Positions 17,274 to 26,730 of a stretch of 64,000 nucleotides of DNA are shown one piece after another (the first letter of the stretch is position 1; every line of letters begins with the position of its first letter). The notes beneath the pieces are model-generated. The model was given only the letters and a program-made list of their open reading frames with translations, was not told the DNA's origin and ran no database searches. Both the position numbers and the translations under genes were made by a program. This stretch comes from Jiella sonneratiae (GTDB lineage: Bacteria; Pseudomonadota; Alphaproteobacteria; Rhizobiales; Rhizobiaceae). Location: contig NZ_JAFMPY010000017.1 of NCBI RefSeq assembly GCF_017353515.1, forward strand, positions 85,857 through 149,856, in the 5' to 3' direction.

Positions 17274-18372
17274 CGAGGCCTCCCGCCCGGTCGGCGACGA
17301 CGATCTCGACGTCGATGCCGGCGTCACCCAGCAGCCTCAGGCAGGCGTCGCGCGCCCGGCCGGCGATTTCCCCGGCAAGATCGAGGCCGTGATCGTGGGT
17401 CAGGTCGAGCACTTCCTTCGCCGTGTTGGCGCCGAGGATGCGCTCCTCAAGCCGCGCGGTTGCCGCGGCGTCGAGAGCGGAGAGGGCGGCGAGGAGGAAG
17501 GCGAAGTCCACCTGGCTGCGTCCGGAATGAAGGTCCATCGCCCCTTGCGCGAGTTTCGCCAGCTTGGCGAAGCCCCCGGCGATCGTCAGCCTGTCGACCG
17601 GATGCGCCCGCAGATATTTCAAAAGGCCGCCGGCGAAATCCCCCATGTCGAGAAAGGCGATGTCGGGAAGGTCGGGATAGAGGCGTCGGGCGAGGACCTC
17701 GCTCGCCGAGCCCGTCGCGCCGACGACGTGGGAGAGCCCGGCCGCCCGCGCGACGTCGACGCCGCGATGGATCGAGTGGATCCAGGCCGAGCAGGAGAAC
17801 GGATGGACGATCCCGGTCGTGCCGAGGATCGACAGCCCCCCGACGATGCCGAGCCGCGGGTTCCAGGTCTTCTGGGCGAGCGCTTCGCCCTCCGTCACCG
17901 CGATCTCGATCGACACGTCCGCCGGCCGCCCGTGGTCGGTGCAGAGCGCCTCGACGACCTCCCGCATCATCCGGCGCGGAACGGGGTTGATCGCCGGTTC
18001 GCCGGGCGCGATCGGCAGGCCGGCCCGGGTCACCGTGCCGACGCCGGGGCCGGCGCGAAACACCAGCCCTGAGCCGGGAGGCGCAAAGGTGACGGTCGCG
18101 ACGATCTCCGCAAGATGGGTGACGTCCGGATCGTCGCCGGCATCCTTGACGATCGCCGCCGTCGCCGCCGTGCGGCTGAGCGAATGGCGGTTGAGCGCAA
18201 AGCTCGGCGTCTCGCCCTTCGGCAGGCGGATCGTCACCGGATCGGGGAAATCGCCGGTGAGCAGCGCGGTGAGCGCCGCCTTGGTGCAGGCGGTGGCGCA
18301 GGCGCCCGTCGTCCAGCCGCGCCGGAGCGGCGCTGCCGTCGGTTTTCCCCTGTCTGTCGTTGCAATCCCCAT
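17260..18372 (-). CDS. cbiD: Cobalt-precorrin-5B C1-methyltransferase (CbiD)
   Basis: A 370-residue corrin C-1 methyltransferase. The N-terminal RRGWTTGACATACTKAAL is the family signature; further marks are NPVPRRMM, GIVGGLSILGTTGIV and TIAGGFAKLAKLAQG. The ATG at 18372 is used because a longer frame extends through the divergent promoter region and has no family residues. CbiD belongs to the anaerobic B12 route; here it accompanies CobM and CobK, implying it replaces the aerobic enzyme CobF (inference). It is transcribed toward cobK and divergent from cobB. Confidence 0.94.
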   Translation of the reverse strand: MGIATTDRGKPTAAPLRRGWTTGACATACTKAALTALLTGDFPDPVTIRLPKGETPSFALNRHSLSRTAATAAIVKDAGDDPDVTHLAEIVATVTFAPPGSGLVFRAGPGVGTVTRAGLPIAPGEPAINPVPRRMMREVVEALCTDHGRPADVSIEIAVTEGEALAQKTWNPRLGIVGGLSILGTTGIVHPFSCSAWIHSIHRGVDVARAAGLSHVVGATGSASEVLARRLYPDLPDIAFLDMGDFAGGLLKYLRAHPVDRLTIAGGFAKLAKLAQGAMDLHSGRSQVDFAFLLAALSALDAAATARLEERILGANTAKEVLDLTHDHGLDLAGEIAGRARDACLRLLGDAGIDVEIVVADRAGGLVGRV

Positions 18373-18478
18373 TGCGCGCTTATAGCCGAGTTCCCTAAAG
18401 CTGCCACGCGCCCGGCTGCGGGCCGCGGCGAAACGATCGAGCGCCGGCCGGAAGGGCAGGACGTTTCTGGAGAAGCCC

Positions 18479-19813
18479 TTGGCCGGCCTGATGATCGCGG
18501 CGCCCGCATCCGGCGCCGGCAAGACCACCGTGACGCTGGCGCTGATCGCGGCGCTGCGGGCGGCCGGCCACCGCGTCGCCTCGGCCAAGGCCGGCCCGGA
18601 CTACATCGATCCCGCCTTCCATGCCGCGGCCAGCGGGCGCGAATGCCTCAACCTCGACCCCTTCGCCATGCGTCCGGCGCTTCTGCGGCACCTCGCCGCG
18701 GAGCAGCGACGCGGCGCCGAACGCTTCGTCGTCGAGGCGATGATGGGCCTCTTCGACGGGGCGGCCGACGGCTCCGGCTCGCCCGCCGACCTTGCGGCGC
18801 TTCTCGGCACCCGGATCGTCCTCGTCGTCGACTGTGCCCGCCAGTCCCACTCGGTCGCGGCGCTGGTCTCCGGGTTCCACCGGTTTCGCGGCGACACGCG
18901 GCTGTCGGGCCTCGTCCTCAACCGCGTCGGCTCGCCGCGGCACCTGAAGATGCTCGAAGAGGCGCTGCGGCCCCTCGGCCTGCCGGTCCTCGCCGCGCTG
19001 CCGCGGCGCGACGATCTGGTGCTGCCCGAGCGCCATCTCGGGCTCGTCCAGGCGAGCGAACATGCAGACCTCGCCGGCTTCCTCGCCCGTGCCGGCGAAT
19101 GGCTCTCGGAAAACGCCGATCTCGACGCCTTGGCGGAACTCGCAGGATCGGGGGACCTCTTCCCCGACGACGATCCGCCGCCGCCCCGGCCGCCGCTGCT
19201 GCCGCCCCCCGGCCAGCGCGTCGCCGTCGCGCGCGACGCCGCCTTCGCCTTCCTCTATCCACATCTTCTCGGGGGCTGGCGTGCGGCGGGCGCGGAGCTC
19301 TCGTTCTTCTCGCCGCTTCTCGGCGAGGCGCCGCCCGAGGGCTGCGACGCCGTCTTCCTGCCCGGCGGCTATCCCGAGCTGCATGCCGGCCGGCTCGCCG
19401 GCGCCGAAAGTTTCCGGAAGGGAATGCACGCAGCCGCCGCCGGCGGCGCGCTGATCTACGGCGAGTGCGGCGGCTACATGACGCTCGGCGAAGGCCTCGT
19501 CGACGCGGAGGGGACGCGGCACGAAATGCTCGGACTCCTGCCGCTCGAGACGAGCTTTGCCGAGCGCCGGCGCCATCTCGGCTACCGGCGGCTCCGCCCG
19601 GCGGAGGCGGGGGCCTCGCCCTTCGGGGGCGTCGGGGCGGGCGGCGTGCTGACGGGCCATGAATTCCACTATGCGACGGTCGTCGCCGAGCGGCGCGAAC
19701 GCGCGGCGCCGCTGTTTCACGCGCGCGACGCGCGGGGCGCCGAACTCGGGCCGACGGGGCTTCGCCGCGGCCGGGTCATGGGCTCCTTCTGCCACGTGAT
19801 CGACCGCGCATGA
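18479..19813 (+). CDS. cobB: Cobyrinic / hydrogenobyrinic acid a,c-diamide synthase (CobB/CbiA)
   Basis: A 444-residue ATP-dependent amidotransferase that amidates the a and c side chains using glutamine. The N-terminal dethiobiotin-synthetase-like ATPase domain has IAAPASGAGKTTVTLALI as its P-loop. The C-terminal class I glutaminase-like domain has LPGGYPELHA, the nucleophile Cys in YGECGGYM and the late His in GHEFHYA. The first start is TTG at 18479 with GGAG 8 nt upstream; an internal ATG at 18491 would give MIAAPASG. The stop overlaps cobD by 4 bp. Confidence 0.94.
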   Translation: MAGLMIAAPASGAGKTTVTLALIAALRAAGHRVASAKAGPDYIDPAFHAAASGRECLNLDPFAMRPALLRHLAAEQRRGAERFVVEAMMGLFDGAADGSGSPADLAALLGTRIVLVVDCARQSHSVAALVSGFHRFRGDTRLSGLVLNRVGSPRHLKMLEEALRPLGLPVLAALPRRDDLVLPERHLGLVQASEHADLAGFLARAGEWLSENADLDALAELAGSGDLFPDDDPPPPRPPLLPPPGQRVAVARDAAFAFLYPHLLGGWRAAGAELSFFSPLLGEAPPEGCDAVFLPGGYPELHAGRLAGAESFRKGMHAAAAGGALIYGECGGYMTLGEGLVDAEGTRHEMLGLLPLETSFAERRRHLGYRRLRPAEAGASPFGGVGAGGVLTGHEFHYATVVAERRERAAPLFHARDARGAELGPTGLRRGRVMGSFCHVIDRA

Positions 19814-20793
19814 TCGAGCGTCTCGCCATCCTCCTCGCCGGCATGGTCATCGACCGCCTGGTCGGCGATCCGCCTGCCCTGTGGCGCCGGCTGCCGCATC
19901 CGGTGGCGGTGATCGGCGAGGCGATCGCCGTCCTCGACCGGCGGCTCAACCGGCCGGAATTTTCCGGCGAGACCCGGCGGCGGGCCGGCTTCTTCGCACT
20001 CGGACTGGTGCTTCTCGCCTCGCTCGTCCTCGGCGGCTTCGTCTCCGCGCTCGCCGACGCCTTCGGCTTTCTCGGCATGCTCCTCGAAGCCCTGATCGTC
20101 GCGGTCTTTCTCGCCCACAAGAGCCTCGTCGACCATGTCGGTGCGGTCGGCCGGGCGCTGCGCGCGGGCGGGCTCGCCGAGGGACGGCGCGCGGTCGCCC
20201 TCATCGTCGGCCGCGATCCCGAACAGCTCGACGCCGCCGGTATCGTGCGGGCGGCGATCGAGAGCCTCGCCGAGAACGCTTCGGACGGCGTGGTGGCGCC
20301 GGCCTTCTGGTATCTCCTCCTCGGCCTGCCGGGACTGATCGCCTACAAGGCGGTCAACACCGCCGATTCGATGATCGGCCACATGGATCAGCGCTATCGC
20401 GACTTCGGCTTCGCCTCGGCCCGGCTCGACGACTTCCTGAATTTCGTGCCGGCGCGTCTGACGGCGGTGCTTCTCGCCTTTTCCGCAGGCTTCGGCTCGC
20501 GGCCGCGTCCGGGCTTTGCGGCGATCATGGCGCGGACCCGCCGCGACGCCGGGCTGCACCGTTCGCCCAATGCCGGCTGGCCGGAAACGGCGATGGCGGC
20601 CGCCCTCGACATCTCGGTCGGCGGCCCGCGCCGCTACCGCGACCTCATCGTCGACGCGCCTCAGCTCAATCCGGAGGGGCGGCGCGACGCCGGTCTCGAC
20701 GACCTCGCCCGGTCGATCCGGCTGTTCGACCGGGCGATGGGCATCGCCATGGCCGCGATCGCCCTCCTGCTGGTCGTGACGATGCCGGGCTGA
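19810..20793 (+). CDS. cobD: Adenosylcobinamide-phosphate synthase (CobD/CbiB)
   Basis: A 327-residue inner-membrane enzyme that attaches aminopropanol (or its phosphate) to adenosylcobyric acid. It starts MIERLAILLAGMVIDRLVGDPP and carries the diagnostic RAAIESLAENASDGVVAP and YKAVNTADSMIGH motifs. Several hydrophobic segments are present (about 50-75, 80-100, 165-185, 210-225, 305-325). The ATG overlaps the cobB stop (ATGA), giving a two-gene operon. It converges on the emrB-like gene. Confidence 0.95.
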   Translation: MIERLAILLAGMVIDRLVGDPPALWRRLPHPVAVIGEAIAVLDRRLNRPEFSGETRRRAGFFALGLVLLASLVLGGFVSALADAFGFLGMLLEALIVAVFLAHKSLVDHVGAVGRALRAGGLAEGRRAVALIVGRDPEQLDAAGIVRAAIESLAENASDGVVAPAFWYLLLGLPGLIAYKAVNTADSMIGHMDQRYRDFGFASARLDDFLNFVPARLTAVLLAFSAGFGSRPRPGFAAIMARTRRDAGLHRSPNAGWPETAMAAALDISVGGPRRYRDLIVDAPQLNPEGRRDAGLDDLARSIRLFDRAMGIAMAAIALLLVVTMPG

Positions 20794-20857
20794 GGAGCGT
20801 GTGGCAGGCGGATCGGCCGTCACGATCTACGCTGGGCCGGAGCGATGCCGCGCCGGA

Positions 20858-22414
20858 CTATTCCATCACCGCGGCGTGGCTGTCGCCGCCGCCGGCCGCA
20901 GCCTGCTTCTTCGGCGGGCTCATCAGCGCCAGGAGCGGGATCGCGCAGAGCGAGATGATCATCATCAGCTTGAAGTCGTCGACATAGGCGACCATCGCCG
21001 CCTGCGCCGAGGCCGCCTGGTTCAGGACCGCCATCATCGTCGTCTCGTCGAGCGGCATGGTGGAGGCGACGTTGGTGAAGTTCGGATCGAACGGGGTGAT
21101 GTGCGAGGCGAGGTCCGCCTTCGAGATCACCATGTTGTGGGCGAGTTCGACCGAGACGATCGAAATGCCCACCGACGAGCCGATGTTGCGCATCAGGCTG
21201 AACAGCGAGGCGGCGTCGGCGCGGAAGCGCGGCTCCAGCGTCGCGAAGGCGAGCGTCGACAAAGGCACGAAGACGAGGCCGAGCCCGAGCCCCTGGACGA
21301 CGCCGGAGACGATGATCGGCGTCTCGTCCATGGCGATCGAGAAGCCGCTCATCTGCCACAGCGAGATCGCCGTCAGGCAGAGGCCGGTGAAGATCAGGAT
21401 GCGGGTGTCGACCCTGCCGACGAGGCGTCCGACCACCAGCATCGAGATCATCGTGCCGACGCCGCGCGGTGCGAGCACGATGCCCGTCGTCACCACCGGA
21501 TAGCCGAGGATGTTCTGCAGCATCGGCGGCAGCAGCGCGAGGCCGGCGAGCAGGATCATGCCGACGACGAAGATCATCACCAGCGCCGTCACGAGGTTGC
21601 GGTCGGTGAAGATCTTCGGGTCGATGAAGGCGTGCTCGCGGCCGGTGACGTGCAGGGTGAACACCCAGAGCCCCGACACTGCGAGGCCGAGCTCGATCCA
21701 GATCTCGGCCGAGGCGAACCAGTCGGCCTGCTCGCCGCGGTCGAGAAAGAGCTGCAGCGCGCCGATGAACAGCGACAGCATCGCAAAGCCGAAGAAGTCG
21801 AAGCCGCGCTGGCGCTTCGGCGTGTTCGGCAGGAACAGCACCATGCCGGCGAGGGCGAGGGCGCCGATTGGCAGGTTGACGAAGAAGACGTAGCGCCAGT
21901 TGAAGGTCTCGGTCAGCCAGCCGCCGAGGGTCGGGCCGATGATCGGGCCGACCATGATGCCCGCCCCCCAGATCGCCATCGCCCGGCCGTGTTCCTCGCG
22001 GGTGTTGATGGTCAGAAGCACGGTCTGCGACAGCGGCACCAGCGCGGCGCCGCACAGCCCCTGCAGCAGCCGGAACAGGATCATCTCCTCGAGGCTCGTC
22101 GCGAGGCCGCAGGCCATCGAGGTGGCGACGAAGCCCGCCGCCGAGACGATGAACACCTGCCTGAGGCCGAAGCGGTCGGACAGCCAGCCGGTCACCGGCG
22201 TCATGATCGCCGCCGCGACGATGTAGGAGGTGAGGACCCAGTTGATCTGGTCCTGCGAGGCCTGCAGCGAGCCCTGCATGTTCGGCAGCGCGACGTTGGC
22301 GATCGTCGTGTCGAGCACCTGCATCACCGTGGCGAGCATGATCGAGACGGTGATCAGGCCGCGGTGCGGGATCGTGCGCGGATCGGGCTGCGCCGCGGCG
22401 GGAGCGCCGCTCAT
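20858..22414 (-). CDS. EmrB/QacA-type drug:H+ antiporter (DHA2, MFS)
   Basis: A 518-residue major-facilitator exporter with 14 predicted membrane segments. Diagnostic sequences are LDTTIANVALPNMQGSL at the start of helix 1, GWLSDRFGLRQVF (motif A), LCGAALVPLSQTVLL and GPTLGGWLTETFNWRYVFF (motif C region). The start overlaps the adaptor gene stop by 4 bp. With the adjacent HlyD adaptor it should form an EmrAB-like tripartite pump for hydrophobic drugs. The N-terminus before helix 1 is short. Confidence 0.93.
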   Translation of the reverse strand: MSGAPAAAQPDPRTIPHRGLITVSIMLATVMQVLDTTIANVALPNMQGSLQASQDQINWVLTSYIVAAAIMTPVTGWLSDRFGLRQVFIVSAAGFVATSMACGLATSLEEMILFRLLQGLCGAALVPLSQTVLLTINTREEHGRAMAIWGAGIMVGPIIGPTLGGWLTETFNWRYVFFVNLPIGALALAGMVLFLPNTPKRQRGFDFFGFAMLSLFIGALQLFLDRGEQADWFASAEIWIELGLAVSGLWVFTLHVTGREHAFIDPKIFTDRNLVTALVMIFVVGMILLAGLALLPPMLQNILGYPVVTTGIVLAPRGVGTMISMLVVGRLVGRVDTRILIFTGLCLTAISLWQMSGFSIAMDETPIIVSGVVQGLGLGLVFVPLSTLAFATLEPRFRADAASLFSLMRNIGSSVGISIVSVELAHNMVISKADLASHITPFDPNFTNVASTMPLDETTMMAVLNQAASAQAAMVAYVDDFKLMMIISLCAIPLLALMSPPKKQAAAGGGDSHAAVME

Positions 22415-23727
22415 TGCGTCCGGGTCGCGCCGGCGGCCCCTCCCGTGGCCTGACCCTCGGCCGTCTCGCTGCTGCCCGCGGCGGCGCCGTCGCGGGTCGC
22501 CGCGACGGCGCTGCGGCCGGCGATCCAGCCGTCAAGGCCAAGCGCCGTCGTCACCGGCTGCATGAAGTCGGGGAAGCCGCGCACCGCGCCTGTGTCGACG
22601 GTGACGTCGGCGCTCATGCCCGCCCGCAGCGGCGGCAGGTCGGCGCCCGGGGCGAGATGGATGCGCACGGGAACGCGCTGCACCACCTTGACCCAGTTGC
22701 CGGTGGCGTTCTGGGCCGGCAGCAGCGCGAATTCCGAGCCGGTCCCCGCGCCGATCGAGCCCACCGTTCCTTCGAGCTCGACGTCCGGATAGGCGTCGAA
22801 GCCGATCGTCACCGGCTGGCCCGCCCGCATGTGGGCAAGGTCGGTCTCCTTGTAGTTCGCCTCGACCCAGCTGTCGCCGGCATCGATGATCGCCATGACG
22901 GCGGTCGCCGGCGTCACGTACTGGCCGACCTGCAGCTTCGTCGTCTGGCTGACGATGCCGGGCTCGGAGGCCCGGATGACGGTGTGGTCGAGGTCGATCT
23001 GGGCGGCGTCCAGCGCCGCCTTGGCCTGCAGCACCGTCGGATGGTCGTCGGTGGCGATGTCCGGATTGCCGGCGAGGGCCGCCTTGGCAGAGAGCACCGC
23101 CTGCTCGGCGCTGGCGAGGCTGCCCTGCGCCTTCTGCAAAGCGAGCCGGGCGTCGTCGTAGTCGCTGCGCGAGGTGATGCCGCTCTTCACCAACTTCGCC
23201 TGGCGGTCGAAGGCCGTCTGGGCGGTCGCCAGCGCATCGCGCGCCGTCTTCTCGTCGGCCACGGCCTGGCCGTAGGCCGCCTTCAGCTTCTCGACCTGCA
23301 GGCGCGCACTCTCGAGATTGGCGTTTGCCTGCTCGACGGAATTCTTGAAGACGCTCTGGTCGATGGTGAACAGCACCTGGCCGGCATCGACCTTCTGGTT
23401 CTCGGCGACGTTCACCTTTGCGATCTGTCCGGAGACCTGCGGCATGACGGTGACGCGATCCTGGTGAACATAGGCATCGTCGGTCTCGACGTAGCGGCCG
23501 CCGGTCACCCAGTAGTAGGCGCCGGCAAGCGCCAGAACCAGCGGCACGGCGACGATCAGCAGGCGGCGGAGGCCGCCGCGGCGCTTCTTCGCCGGCTTTG
23601 CCGGGACAGGCGCCGGCGTTTGCGGGGCCGGTCCCGCCTGCGGCTCGGGCTTGGCGACGTCGGGCGCCTTTTCCGGCGGCAGCGGCCGGGCCTCGGCGAC
23701 GTCGCCCTTCTTCACCTGGGCATTCAT
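22411..23727 (-). CDS. EmrA-type membrane-fusion protein
   Basis: A 438-residue adaptor. A Pro/Ala-rich cytosolic N-terminus (1-45) precedes one membrane helix (about 50-68) and TDDAYVHQDRVTVMPQVSGQI, a typical EmrA/HlyD lipoyl start. A long coiled-coil hairpin (about 115-235), the second lipoyl half and a C-terminal beta-barrel (VQRVPVRIHL) follow. It overlaps both the marR gene upstream and the pump gene downstream by 4 bp. It bridges the inner-membrane exporter to an outer-membrane channel encoded elsewhere. Confidence 0.92.
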   Translation of the reverse strand: MNAQVKKGDVAEARPLPPEKAPDVAKPEPQAGPAPQTPAPVPAKPAKKRRGGLRRLLIVAVPLVLALAGAYYWVTGGRYVETDDAYVHQDRVTVMPQVSGQIAKVNVAENQKVDAGQVLFTIDQSVFKNSVEQANANLESARLQVEKLKAAYGQAVADEKTARDALATAQTAFDRQAKLVKSGITSRSDYDDARLALQKAQGSLASAEQAVLSAKAALAGNPDIATDDHPTVLQAKAALDAAQIDLDHTVIRASEPGIVSQTTKLQVGQYVTPATAVMAIIDAGDSWVEANYKETDLAHMRAGQPVTIGFDAYPDVELEGTVGSIGAGTGSEFALLPAQNATGNWVKVVQRVPVRIHLAPGADLPPLRAGMSADVTVDTGAVRGFPDFMQPVTTALGLDGWIAGRSAVAATRDGAAAGSSETAEGQATGGAAGATRTQ

Positions 23728-24239
23728 GCGGATTCTCTTTCTCTGACAAGGCTCCGCTCGCGGCGCCGCGAGGCGGTTTCCGAGCCGCGTTCGGCCGCTT
23801 CGGCTTCGGAGAGGTTGTTCACGACGACGGCGAGCGCCTCGGCCAGCTGCCGGCGCGCCGTCTCGGAAAGGCCCTTCTGGGCCTCCTCGAAGATCTCTTC
23901 GGCGCGCTGGCGCATCGGATGCATCAGCTCGCGGGCCTTTTCGGTGGTGAACAGCTGCCGGGCCCGGCGGTCGTTCGGGTCCTGCTCGCGGACCACGAGG
24001 CCGGAACTCGCCATGCGGTCGATGTGGCGGCAGAGCGTCATCGGCTCGAGGTCCAGCATCGCGGCGAGCGCGGCCTGGCTGATGCCCTCGTTGCGACAGA
24101 GCCGCACGATGATGCGCATCTGCGCGGAGGTCATGTCGATGTCGCGGCTGGTCTGGTCGAAGCGGCGGCGGAGCAGCCGCGTCGCGTCGGAGAGGAGAAA
24201 GCCGAGATTGGACCCGGAGAAGAGGGGCGTGTCGTTCAT
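23724..24239 (-). CDS. MarR-family repressor of the EmrAB-like operon
   Basis: 171 residues with a MarR winged helix: ISQAALAAMLDLEPMTLCRHIDRM is the recognition helix region, and VVREQDPNDRRARQLFTTEKA is the wing with the D-x-R-x-R signature. The C-terminus is Arg/Glu-rich. It is the first gene of the marR-emrA-emrB operon (4-bp overlap), so autoregulation and derepression by a pump substrate are expected. The start ATG at 24239 lacks a ribosome site; the predicted -10 ends 6 nt upstream, suggesting a leaderless message. Longer in-frame extension was rejected because it runs through the promoter. Confidence 0.92.
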   Translation of the reverse strand: MNDTPLFSGSNLGFLLSDATRLLRRRFDQTSRDIDMTSAQMRIIVRLCRNEGISQAALAAMLDLEPMTLCRHIDRMASSGLVVREQDPNDRRARQLFTTEKARELMHPMRQRAEEIFEEAQKGLSETARRQLAEALAVVVNNLSEAEAAERGSETASRRRERSLVRERESA

Positions 24240-24245
24240 GCCGGC

Positions 24246-24283
24246 AATATAGTAAGCAGGATTATCATAGGCAAGAAGATAAT
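24246..24283 (-). promoter_or_regulatory. Promoter and candidate MarR operator of the EmrAB-like operon
   Basis: On the minus strand TTGCCT (24274-24269) and TATATT (24251-24246) are spaced by 17 bp. An imperfect operator candidate, ATTATC-N11-GATAAT (24261-24283, 6-bp arms), surrounds the -35. The stretch is strikingly AT-rich against its surroundings. The remaining bases to pncB (24284-24541) hold only a small tandem duplication of CGTCCGCCGGG (24333-24343 and 24348-24358) and no gene. Confidence 0.68.
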
Positions 24284-24541
24284 TCCCGGGCTTAATGTCA
24301 TCCTTGGAGAGGGTAAATGCCTCGTTGGCACGCGTCCGCCGGGCGCGCGTCCGCCGGGTACGCTTCGGGGGCGCAGCCCGGCTGCGATCGTCGGGAAACG
24401 GCGAGGGGCCTGCGGGCCTGGCGCGCACAAGGACTCCGGCCGGCACCGATGCCGCGGCTCGGCTATGACGCCAAACGACTTGGGACAAGGCCCGACGGCC
24501 GGCCGCCGCCTCCGCGCCGCCCGGCGAAACCGGCGGTCGCC

Positions 24542-25855
24542 TCAGACCGCGAGTGCGCGGGCCTCGTAGGGGCTCTCGCCGAAGACCCGCCTGTAGCGGT
24601 CGACTTCCGAGGCATCGCCCGTCGCCTTGGCGGGATTGTCGGAAAGCTTGACCGCCGGCCGGCCGTTCGCCGACGCCACCTTGCAGACCAGGGAGATCGG
24701 ATCGAGCCCGCCCATCGGCTCGGGAGCGACGTCGCGGAAATCGTTGGTGAGGTTGGTGCCCCAGCCGAAGCTCATGCGCACCCGCCCGTCGAAGTGGCGG
24801 TAGGTCCGCTCGATCGTGTCGGAATCCATGCCGTCGGAAAACACCAGGAGCTTCTCGCGCGGGTCCTCGCCCATCATCCGCCACCAGGCGATGATTTCCT
24901 CGCCGCCCTGGATCGGCGGGGCGGAATCCGGCCGAAACCCGGTCCAGCGGGCGATCCAGGCCGGCGCGCGCGCCAGGAAGGGGCCGGTCCCGAAGGTATC
25001 AGGCAAGACGATCAGGAGGTTGCCGCCGTAATAGCTCTGCCATTCCTCCAGCACCCGGTAGGGCGCCTCGCGCAACGCCTCGTCGGTCTCGGCCAGCGCC
25101 GCGAGCACCATCGGCAGTTCGTGGGCGTTGGTGCCGATCGCCTCGAGATCGGTCTCCATGGCGAGGAGCACGTTGGAGGAGCCGATGAAGCGGTCGCCGA
25201 GACCTTCCTTCAGGGCCTCGACGCACCAGCGCTGCCACAGGAAGGAATGCCGCCGCCGCGTGCCGAAGTCGGAGATCCTGAGATGCGGAAGCGCCTGCAG
25301 CCGCTCCACCTTGCCCCACATCTTCGCCTTGGCGCGGGCATAGAGGATGTCGAGCTCGAAACGCCTGAGATTGCGCATCGCGGCGCGTGATCTGAGCTCG
25401 TTGACGATGGCGAGCGCCGGGATCTCCCACATCATCGTGTGGGTCCAGGGGCCGTGGAAGTCGAGCTCGAACTGGCCGTCGACGCGCCGCAGCTCGTATT
25501 CCGGCAGCCGGAAATCCGCCAGCCATTCCAGGAAGTCCGGCCGGAAGATCTGCTTCGTCCCGTAGAAGCTGTTGCCGGCGAGCCAGATCATCTCGCGCTT
25601 GGTGAAGGACAGCGACCGGGCGTAGTCGAGCTGGTCGCGCAGTTCCGCTTCGTCGACGATGTCGGCGAGGCGGACGGTCCGCGAGCGGTTGATCAGCGTG
25701 AAGGTGACGTCGACGTCCGGGTGCAGGCCGCGGATCATCTGCAGCATCAGGAGCTTGTAGAAATCCGTGTCGAGCAGGCTGCGGACGATCGGATCGAGCT
25801 TGAACGTATGGTTCCAGACCCGCGTTGCGATGTCCGTCGCGACCATTCCACTCAT
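24542..25855 (-). CDS. pncB: Nicotinate phosphoribosyltransferase (PncB)
   Basis: A 437-residue NAD-salvage enzyme that makes nicotinate mononucleotide from nicotinate and PRPP. N-terminal [15 protein letters not shown] and FTLINRSR are family marks; [27 protein letters not shown] and [13 protein letters not shown] are the PRPP and phosphate binding region. Length and motifs match proteobacterial PncB. It is monocistronic, with no partner in the NAD pathway nearby. Confidence 0.95.
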   Translation of the reverse strand: MSGMVATDIATRVWNHTFKLDPIVRSLLDTDFYKLLMLQMIRGLHPDVDVTFTLINRSRTVRLADIVDEAELRDQLDYARSLSFTKREMIWLAGNSFYGTKQIFRPDFLEWLADFRLPEYELRRVDGQFELDFHGPWTHTMMWEIPALAIVNELRSRAAMRNLRRFELDILYARAKAKMWGKVERLQALPHLRISDFGTRRRHSFLWQRWCVEALKEGLGDRFIGSSNVLLAMETDLEAIGTNAHELPMVLAALAETDEALREAPYRVLEEWQSYYGGNLLIVLPDTFGTGPFLARAPAWIARWTGFRPDSAPPIQGGEEIIAWWRMMGEDPREKLLVFSDGMDSDTIERTYRHFDGRVRMSFGWGTNLTNDFRDVAPEPMGGLDPISLVCKVASANGRPAVKLSDNPAKATGDASEVDRYRRVFGESPYEARALAV

Positions 25856-26110
25856 CCGCCCATCCCGCTCGACTCGTGCGACAGCTTGCCGGCGCCGCCG
25901 CCTCGGAGCGTGCCGGTTTCCGCTTCATGGCCGGCGGGGCGGCGCTGCGTCAAGCGATGGCCGGTTCGCGGCGTGTCGCTGCCGGAGCGTTTCAAGTGTC
26001 GAATCTTGCGGCGATGCTTCGATGGCCGGGCCTCGCCGCAGGGCGGCGTCGCATGGCCGGTGTTCGCGGACGGGTCGGCGCCGCGGCCCGTCGATCCGGG
26101 CCGCCGGGCG

Positions 26111-26320
26111 TCAGCCCTTCTGGCTTTCCATGCGGGTGACGACCCGCTTGAGCGACGTCATCGACTGGGTCACGTTGCGGCAGTCGTGCTGGGCCTCGGC
26201 CAAAGCTTCGGGATCGGCGGGACCGCCGGACTCGAGTTCCTGCAGAAACTCGCAGATCTCGCTCACCCGGTCGCCGATGGAATCGATCGCCCCTTCGAGA
26301 TCCTTACCCTGGATGCTCAT
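26111..26320 (-). CDS. Conserved-looking small hypothetical protein, helical
   Basis: 69 residues beginning MSIQGKDLEGAIDSIGDRVS. The whole sequence is amphipathic and predicted helical, with a likely coiled coil interrupted by a Gly-Gly-Pro-Ala-Asp-Pro turn near residue 33. It has no signal peptide or membrane helix. I do not recognise a family. Codon use resembles neighbours and a GGGTTC-type leader precedes the ATG, so it is probably real but of unknown role. Confidence 0.55.
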   Translation of the reverse strand: MSIQGKDLEGAIDSIGDRVSEICEFLQELESGGPADPEALAEAQHDCRNVTQSMTSLKRVVTRMESQKG

Positions 26321-26730
26321 CGAACCCCTGTTCCCCGCTCTGGCCGGCCGGCATTGATCGCCTCGGCGAAGATGCCCGATCGCGGAACCTTGTCTCGGGG
26401 GTTGCGTTGTCCCCTTGACCCGACGTGTGCCCGATCGCTGCATCCATCCCACCACACGGATCTTCATATCCCAGCCTGACGTCGCTGAAAAGCGTCGTCG
26501 AAGGTCAGGATTTCATCGTCCCGGATGGGGCAAGGCAAGGCCTTCCGACGAGGGCTTGGAGGCCTCCGGCGTCGGCGCCCGCGAGGACCCGCGGGCCGCC
26601 GAGCCGGGCGGGGCGACCGGAGAAAGCGCGCTTCCGCCGCAAGAGCGTTTTTGTTTGGCCGCCGCTTGCGATAGAGGCGTGGGAGACACCAGCGGCGACG
26701 CCGATTCCATCACGCGACGGGGAGGGCACC
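26321..26730. other. Non-coding gap upstream of mgtE
   Basis: About 410 bases without a supported gene. I looked for an M-box-like magnesium riboswitch because mgtE follows, and saw no convincing conserved core or terminator hairpin. Only the mgtE ribosome site (GGGGAGGGC just before 26731) stands out. Confidence 0.5.

Noticed and set aside
26321..26730. Mg2+-sensing M-box riboswitch before mgtE
   Set aside because: No conserved M-box core or expression-platform hairpin seen.
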